Assembly (NCBI GenBank): GCA_030674185.1
Contig: JAPXFY010000015.1
Coordinates: 27,707,685-27,771,684, forward strand
DNA length: 64,000 nt
From: Monoplex corrugatus
Lineage: Eukaryota > Mollusca > Gastropoda > Littorinimorpha > Ranellidae
Reading direction: 5' to 3'
Part shown: piece after piece, positions 58,183-64,000 of the stretch
Numbering within the stretch: the stretch's first letter is position 1
How the letters are laid out: every line of letters starts with the position of its first letter
Notes under the pieces: generated by a model
Databases searched by the model: none
What the model was told of the DNA's origin: nothing
What the model saw: only the letters and a program-made list of their open reading frames with translations
Program-made: the position numbers and the translations under genes

Positions 58183-58722
58183 TGTGTGTGTGGTGTGTGT
58201 GCGTGCGTGTGCGCGTGACCACGCTGGGTTAAACGTATAACTGGTTGAGATGGAAACCCGTTCAAGAAAACTTGAATCCATATGTCTGTACAAGAAACGG
58301 GGTTTTGTTTGAAACGAGTTTTTGTCATCATACTGTTGCCAGCATCCTCAGTACAACCTTGTTGTCTGTGTACCCCTCAACGTGTACCACATAACGGTCA
58401 GGTACCAATAGCACTGTGTTTTTGTACACAAAACGTACCCAAGACTTCACAAGTATTTCAAAGTAGTGACAGCTCCATATCATCATCTTCAGTGCTTGGG
58501 ACCATGTGGAGCAGACGTGGTAGTGATGTGCCAATTTCTTAGTAGACCTGAAATTATTTTGTAACCCACATGATACTGAATCAGAGAAAAGAGTCTTCTG
58601 GGTGTTGCTTTTGGTCAGCTCTCTTTTTCTATGAGGATTTGATATTGAAAATAAAGTGGCAACTTTCTAGCCAAATGCCTGACCAAAGCGTGACCCAATG
58701 TGCTGGTCAGGCCTTGAGAAAA
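56653..58722. other. No gene seen; simple repeats
   Basis: (GA)n/(CA)n tracts at 57165-57285, a C homopolymer of about 26 at 57748-57773, and (GT)n at about 58122-58208. A minus-strand open frame at 58328-58534 has no recognisable domain. Confidence 0.5.
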
Positions 58723-58845
58723 GACATGCCACCAGCACCTGGTGTTCCCAGGCAGTCATCCATTCAAACACTGACCAGGCCCCACATTACTTGAATCAAG
58801 TGATCGGACGAGAATCGGTGCTTTCACCATGGTACAGTCGTTAGC
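58723..58845 (-). pseudogene. 5S rRNA-derived sequence (pseudogene or 5S-SINE head)
   Basis: A 123-nt minus-strand stretch aligns along its whole length with animal 5S rRNA. Conserved blocks include TTCTCGTCCGATCAC, GGGCCTGGT, TGCCTGGGAA and ACCAGGTGCTG, and it is followed by TTTTCTC, a Pol III-type T run. The internal control region is altered (GAATGGATGACT where GGATGGGTGACC is usual), and about 20% of positions differ by eye, so it is unlikely to be a working rRNA gene. Downstream lies CTTTGGTCAGGCATTTGGCTAG, which recalls a central domain of molluscan SINEs. A 5S-derived SINE is therefore possible. Confidence 0.82.
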
Positions 58846-59106
58846 AAGAGCTCCATCTGCTTTTTTAACAGGTACTGTTCTCTCTGACAGTAGATCTGTA
58901 ATTTCACAAAGTCTTGAAAACAGCTGTGGAATAGTGCAGAATACGCCTCTTAACTGCTCTAACTTATCAAACTGTGCTCAGTCCCATCAATACAGAGCTG
59001 TCCCTGTCCTGGGCACTGGACCCCATATGTTTTTGGAAGATGTCCAGATGTCCGACTGTCTTTACGTTTTTGTTCATCTAAACCTACCTTCCTCTTTTCT
59101 CATCAG

Positions 59107-59108
59107 TT

Positions 59109-59178
<70 letters not shown>

Positions 59179-59195
59179 GTGTGTGTGTGTCCCCC
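59107..59195 (+). repeat. (CT)n with short (GT)n
   Basis: CT repeats of about 65 bp followed by a brief GT run. Confidence 0.95.
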
Positions 59196-59214
59196 CTTTC
59201 TTCTCAATCACTTT

Positions 59215-60485
59215 TTCAATTTAACCTATCCGACCTCTTCAATTCATGTGCTGCTACACATGATTTTAAACAGACTCAAAGCAAAGGTGGAAGTCGACCT
59301 AGGGGAAGAACAAGCCGGTTTTAGACCAGTGAGAGGAACCGGAAACATGCTTTGCAACCTACAGTAACTCGTGGAAAAGATCACAAAACCTCAGAAGGAG
59401 AAACGCATCATTTTCATCGACTCCAGCAAAGCCTTCTACAATTAACCATCAAAAGCTGTTTGCTATTCTTCAGACAATGCGCTTTCCAACACAACTCATA
59501 AAATCTCTCTACGAAGGTCAGAACGCCAAAATCAGATTGGACAACAAACACACTGAGCTATTTAACATCAAGAAAGGTGTGTGCCAAGGATGCATCCTGT
59601 CACCGCATTTGTTCAGTACAAATACGGAACAGGTTATGAGGGACTCTAACATGGAAGAATATGGCATAAAAGTGGGAGGTAGAAAATCTCAAACCTCAGT
59701 ACGATGACGACACAACACTCTATGCGAACGATCACCAGGAGGCATCATCTATGCTAAAATGTCCTGAATAAGATCGGGGAAGAGAAGAACCTTAAACTGA
59801 ATGCCAAGAAAATCAAATTTTTACACAATGGCCTAGGTTCAGCAAAATCCATTTACATAGGTCAAGGTAAAGTGGAAGAAGTCAATTAGTTCAAATATTT
59901 AGGATCGATCAAATCCAGCGATGCAGATTGTTCCATCGACATGAACGCCAGAATTAAGAAACGCATGATTGAACTCACAAACATCTGGAAAGACAAAACG
60001 CTAGACACAAAATTAAAACTAAGAATAATAAGATGTCTGGTCTGGACCATCATGATGAACGGAGCCGAAGGATGGACCCTCCAAAAGAAATCATAACGAA
60101 AATGAATTCAACTGAAATGTGGTTCTATAGACCTCTCTTAAGGACAAGCTAGAAAGACAAGAGAAGTGACAACAGCATGCTCGACGAGCTGAAAACCCGG
60201 AGAAAACATGAACAGGTCATCCTTAAGAAGAAACTGAACTTCTCTGGACATGTGTGCAGAAACAAGAAATGCACTCTCAGGAAAGATGTCATTCAAGGAA
60301 ATGTCGAAGGCAAAAGAGGAAGAAGAAGACCAATAACAGATTACCTAGGAAACATAAAGAAGAGGACAGGTCATACAAATCTAGAGATTTTCAACTTAAT
60401 TGAGAAAGGATAGATGTGGAGGACAGAGACCCAGAGAACAGTGCGGGCAGCCAACATTCCAAGGAGTGATGCTGTGGACTGACCG
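59215..60485 (+). mobile_element. Decayed non-LTR retrotransposon (RT and C-terminal part)
   Basis: Plus-strand RT blocks: EEQAGFRPVRGTGNM near 59308, IIFIDSSKAF near 59409, KKGVCQGCILSPHLFS near 59571, GIKVGGRK near 59664. Then LNAKKIKFLHNG and FKYLGSIKSSDADCS (59890-59940), and a C-terminal part with IRCLVWTIMMNGAEGWTL. Several frameshifts and in-frame stops make it a dead, 5'-truncated copy. Confidence 0.85.
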
Positions 60486-60629
60486 ACTTCTTAAATTAAT
60501 ATCTACCCATCCCCATCTCAATCACCTCTGACTCTGTTTCCATGCATTAGCTTCCCATATGTCATCCCCCTGTCCCCGTACATAAAGCTTTCCGTCCAGC
60601 CCGCCCCCCCCCCCCCCCACTATTCCTCA

Positions 60630-61440
60630 TCCCCCATGTCTTCATGTCTCAGCTTTCCATCCCTCGTCCCTCCTGTCTTCATGCCTCAGCTTTCCATTCC
60701 TCACCCCCTGTCTTCATGTTTCAGCTTTCCATTCCTCGTCCCCCTGTCTCAGCTTTCCATCCCTCGCCCCCCCCCCCCCCCCCCCTGTCTTCATGTCTCG
60801 GCTTTCCATTCCTCGTCCCGTCTTCATGTCTCAGTTTCCATTCCTCACCCCCTGTCTTCATGCCTCAGCTTTCCATTCCTCACCCCTTGTCTTCATGTCT
60901 CAGCTTTCCATTCCTCGTCCCCCTGTCTTCATGTCTCAGCTTTCCATTCCTCACCCCCTGTCTTCATGTCTCAGCTTTCCATTCCTCATCCCCTATCTTC
61001 ATGTCTCAGTTTCCATCCCTCATCCCCCTGTCTTCATGTCTCGGCTTTCCATTCCTCGTCCCCCTGTCTTCATAGCTCAGCTTTCCATTTCTCGTCCCCC
61101 CTGTCTTCATAGCTCAGCTTTCCATTTCTCGTCCCCCCCTGTCTTCATAGCTCAGCTTTCCATTCCTCGTCCCCCTGTCTTCATAGCTCAGCTTTCCATT
61201 TCTCGTCCCCCCTGTCTTCATGCCTCAGCTTTCCATTCCTCGTCCCCCTGTCTTCATGTCTCAGCTTTCCATTTCTCGTCCCCCCCTGTCTTCATGTCTC
61301 AGCTTTCCATTCCTCATCCCCCAGTCTTCATATCTCAGCTTTCCATCCCTCATCCTCCTGTCTTCATGTCTCAGCTTTCCATTCCTCATCCCCCTGTCTT
61401 CATGTCTCAGCTTTCCATCCCTCACCCTGGATCTCCCTGT
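60630..61440 (+). repeat. 36-bp minisatellite
   Basis: About 22 copies of a unit containing CCCCCTGTCTTCATGTCTCA and GCTTTCCATTCCTC, with a few length variants and two long C-runs nearby. The Pro/Ser/Phe-rich open frames through it are repeat artefacts. Confidence 0.95.
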
Positions 61441-61639
61441 CTCAGTTTTCTATAGTTTATCGCTCCTGTCTCAACTTTCAATCCCTTATCCTCCCAATGC
61501 CATGTTTCCATCATTCATTCCTTCTGTCTCCCTTTCTTGATCACTTCTCTCTTCCACATCATCATCATCATCATCACATCAGCAGCAGCAGCACACAAAA
61601 CAATTCTCTCCCCCTGCGATAAATAACATTTCTCTGTGT

Positions 61640-62460
61640 GTATAAAAGATAAAAGTGAGTGTTTGTAGACGAGATAACAATCCATAAAAATCACCCTGAT
61701 ATGATACAAGTAACTAAATTTTTACAAAACAATGTGAATGATGTAACTGAATGGACAGAACTAAATCTCATGACACTTAATTTCCAAAGAATGAAATGTA
61801 TACTTATAACAACTAGACATAAAAGACAAAATATCTTCAAATATCACGAATCTAAAAACAAAACCAGATCGCTGAAGAAGTTGATTTTTACACAATCTTG
61901 GGTTAACATAGGATAATCATTTTTTGTCAAACTATCTAAATTAAATAAGTTGTGTAATAATTATTTCAATGAAATAACTTCAAATATCTTAAAAAGCATT
62001 TCTTGGACCTACAATCAGAAAACTATTCTTCCACAAATTCATCCAGTGTCTATGCATCTACCCTCTGGGATTCAGCCACTGGTAATGTTTCAAGCCTCTC
62101 ATTATTCTATAAAAACGAGCTTTAAACTCCTTTTGAAAGCCATCAGTTAAATTCAATTTATAAGGATTTAAAGATTTTACCATTAATATTTAGATTTCAA
62201 TATAACAAAGGAATATTAATGCACGAAATCTCTAATGGACATGCTCCAGAAAAGCTAACCAGTACCTTCTCTGTACTTCTGACATACAAGAGCAGAAAAA
62301 ATAAATATCTCCACCTCAAGAACTAACCTCTTTAAATCCAGCCTCATGTATTCAGAGGCTAGCCCCTGAAACACACTACCAAAAAAATGCTAGAAAGTTT
62401 CAGTTTCACAATGCTTAAGAAGGGGAATATTTCAATCTCTTGAGCCAGTTATCCTCTCTA
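61640..62460 (+). mobile_element. Non-LTR retrotransposon 3' fragment
   Basis: Starts with VFVDEITIHKNHPDMIQVTK (the YADD region degraded), then WTELNLMTLNFQRMKCILIT near 61752. It ends with blocks like NISTSRTNLFKSSLMYSEAS and NTLPKKC near 62380. These fit the C-terminal half of a non-LTR RT polyprotein. Frames are broken repeatedly. Motifs differ from those of the LINE just upstream, so this is a second family. Confidence 0.7.
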
Positions 62461-62554
62461 TTACTTAACAATCACAACAATCACGAACATTAAAATTAAT
62501 GGTGATTGAACTACAACAACCTAAAATCCATTTTTTCAAACTTAGTTAACAAAA

Positions 62555-62807
62555 AACACCTGAGGGTGCTGATGGGACCCAGAACAACAATGCCTCACCA
62601 CTGACCGGGCCATCACCTCTTGGCTCCCAACGCCACACGGTAGCCCTTTCTCCAAGCCAAAAGATTTGTTCATGCACTGAATGACCCATTCGGACCCAGT
62701 TATTTACCTTGTTCATAAACCAAATGGCAAGGTGGGGAGATGACATCCCCCTAGACTCAACCACACAACGCGCATCAGCCAGGTCCACCAAGCTACCGGA
62801 CCACAAG
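62555..62807 (-). mobile_element. tRNA-like SINE family Y, copy 2
   Basis: Shares GGTCCGGTAGCT, GCGCGTTGTGTGG and GGTGAGGCATTGTTG with the copy at 35600-35838. It has an A-box-like TAGCTTGGTGG and a B-box-like GGTTGAGTC on the minus strand. Confidence 0.62.
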
Positions 62808-63599
62808 AGGTGTTTATACGATCGTTGAAATACTAATGTTGATACATGTATGATTTATGTGCAGGGTAGACCAACCACTGTGGGCGAGAGTCAGATGTAA
62901 AAATTGCATATACACTGTTCATTTCACACTCCTTCACATCATTATCAATATCATTATCTCTGTCTCTCTGTGACTTCTCTTCACTCATCATGATCATCTA
63001 TCATCTCTTTCTCCCCTTAACGTCATCATCATCTCTCTCCCCATCACAATTATCATTTCTCTTTCTTCGCTTTCTCTCATTCACTCTCTCCCCCCCCCCC
63101 CCCCCCTGTCTCAATCACTTTCCCCTCCTCAGTCCCTCCCTTGTCTCTCTTAATCACTTCGGTTCCCTCTTCTCAATCACTCCATCCATCTCCCCTTCCC
63201 TCCTCTTTCAATAATTCATTTTTTTACATTTTTTTCTCTCTTTTCCTCACCCCCTCCATCATTCTCTCTCTCTCTCAATCACTTGTGCCCAGGCCTCCCT
63301 CACGTGGAGACAGACAAGTGGTGCTGGTGAGGAAAGGACAGGAAGACAGAAATTGAGACAGACAGACAGACAGACAGGTCGACACGACAAGATGATGTTG
63401 CACAGGAGAAATATAGCGCGTGCGCGACACACACACACACACACACGCAAGCACGCACCGCACTCACGCACCACACTACACACACACAAACACCCTCCTG
63501 TTTCATCCTATTCATCCTTCACATGCTTCCTCCCCCTCCCTTCTCCTCCCCCCTCCAGCTCCCCACCCAACACACACATCACGATTGCCTAGGAGAGGG
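62808..63599. other. No gene seen; pyrimidine-rich DNA
   Basis: CT-rich sequence from about 62950 to 63290 with a C-run near 63092-63106, then GACA and (CA)n repeats. Confidence 0.5.
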
Positions 63600-63680
63600 T
63601 GACAGGCAGGAGTGAAGCGCCCTTTACCTCTAATTAGCCGCCTCTCACGCGCCTTGATTGGCCGGCAATTAGACCAGGGG
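63600..63680. promoter_or_regulatory. Candidate regulatory element
   Basis: Contains CTAATTAGCC and GCAATTAGACC (homeodomain-type cores) around TTGATTGGCCGG, which holds an inverted CCAAT box. It is GC-rich relative to neighbours. Function is a guess. Confidence 0.2.
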
Positions 63681-64000
63681 GACACAGGGGACAGGACAGG
63701 GGTGGGGGATGGGAAGAGATGGGTGAGGGAGTGGACACGTCGGGGTAAAAGACCGGGGGGGGGGGGGGGGCAAGAGATGGGCGAGGCAGCTAGGGGGGCA
63801 GGAGTGACAGGATCGGAGCTTGGGATCCGTTTCTGTTGGCACGTGCTGGTCATTGGTGCAACACGAATCTCTTTTTCACCAGGCATGCACATGCACACGG
63901 TCAAACACACACACGCGCCCAACACACACACACACACACATGCAGAAAGAGAGAGAGAGAGAAGACAGACAGACAGACAAAGAGACAGACAGACAAAGAG

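Noticed and set aside
60636..61455. Pro/Phe/Ser-rich open frames of up to 220 residues
   Set aside because: All three frames run through the 36-bp minisatellite, as expected for a repeat with a period divisible by three.
63512..63937. Possible 5' exon of the zinc-finger gene (minus-strand frame of 141 codons)
   Set aside because: Composition is Pro/Ser-rich, the frame crosses a C-run and a CA repeat, and no splice site or family similarity supports it.

Overview
This is a eukaryotic window, most likely from a gastropod mollusc. It holds one large multi-exon gene on the minus strand, very long repeat-filled introns, many (CA)n and (GA)n microsatellites, and several transposon families. The gastropod guess rests on the tRNA-derived SINE near 49.1-49.4 kb, which resembles SINEs I associate with gastropods, and on the general repeat style. 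No complete second host gene, tRNA gene or CRISPR array was seen.

The main gene is a homolog of the C2H2 zinc-finger factors ZNF362/ZNF384 (vertebrates), rotund/squeeze (fly) and LIN-29 (worm). It is read right to left. The recognised constitutive exons are 35269-35084 (one half and one whole finger, then the first half of the next), 18288-18109, 17237-17151, 9456-9210, 7141-6853 and 513-321 (stop codon). Their splice phases agree at every junction and give the last 393 residues of the protein. The 5' exons were not found and probably lie beyond position 64000.

The most striking feature lies between the exons at 35.1 and 18.2 kb. Six intact 90-nt, phase-0 exons occur at roughly 0.8-1.3 kb spacing (30.2, 29.3, 28.5, 27.1, 25.8, 24.7 kb), with a seventh, broken one at 23.6-23.9 kb. 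Each encodes exactly one zinc-finger unit in a shifted register: the recognition helix of one finger plus the Cys half of the next. Every junction falls between helix positions -1 and +1. Any subset could be spliced in without changing frame, adding one finger per exon. The cassettes differ at DNA-contact helix positions 2, 3 and 6, and their splice donors are weaker than most of those of the constitutive exons. The likely meaning is a splicing-controlled, combinatorial DNA-binding array. The broken cassette is split by a TTAA-flanked MITE, and a degenerate copy of the 30.2-kb cassette sits out of place at 16.7 kb.

Region by region: 1-513 is the 3' end of the gene; 1.3-4.4 kb is a decayed L2/CR1-like LINE with a nested MITE; 5.5-5.9 kb is a LINE fragment; 10.8-12.4 kb is a block-structured minisatellite; 13.4-13.9 kb is an interspersed element; 15.5-15.9 kb is a MITE; 17.5-17.9 kb is a large inverted-repeat insertion; 18.3-35.3 kb is the cassette-exon region. 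From 35.3 to 64 kb (upstream intron or flank) there are SINEs, a TIR element (43.7-44.7 kb), a 2.2-kb pyrimidine-rich minisatellite (45.6-47.7 kb), a TTAA-type element (50.9-51.6 kb), a nearly complete Ty3/gypsy LTR retrotransposon (51.6-56.6 kb), a 5S rRNA-derived sequence (58.7-58.8 kb), two further LINE fragments and a 36-bp minisatellite.
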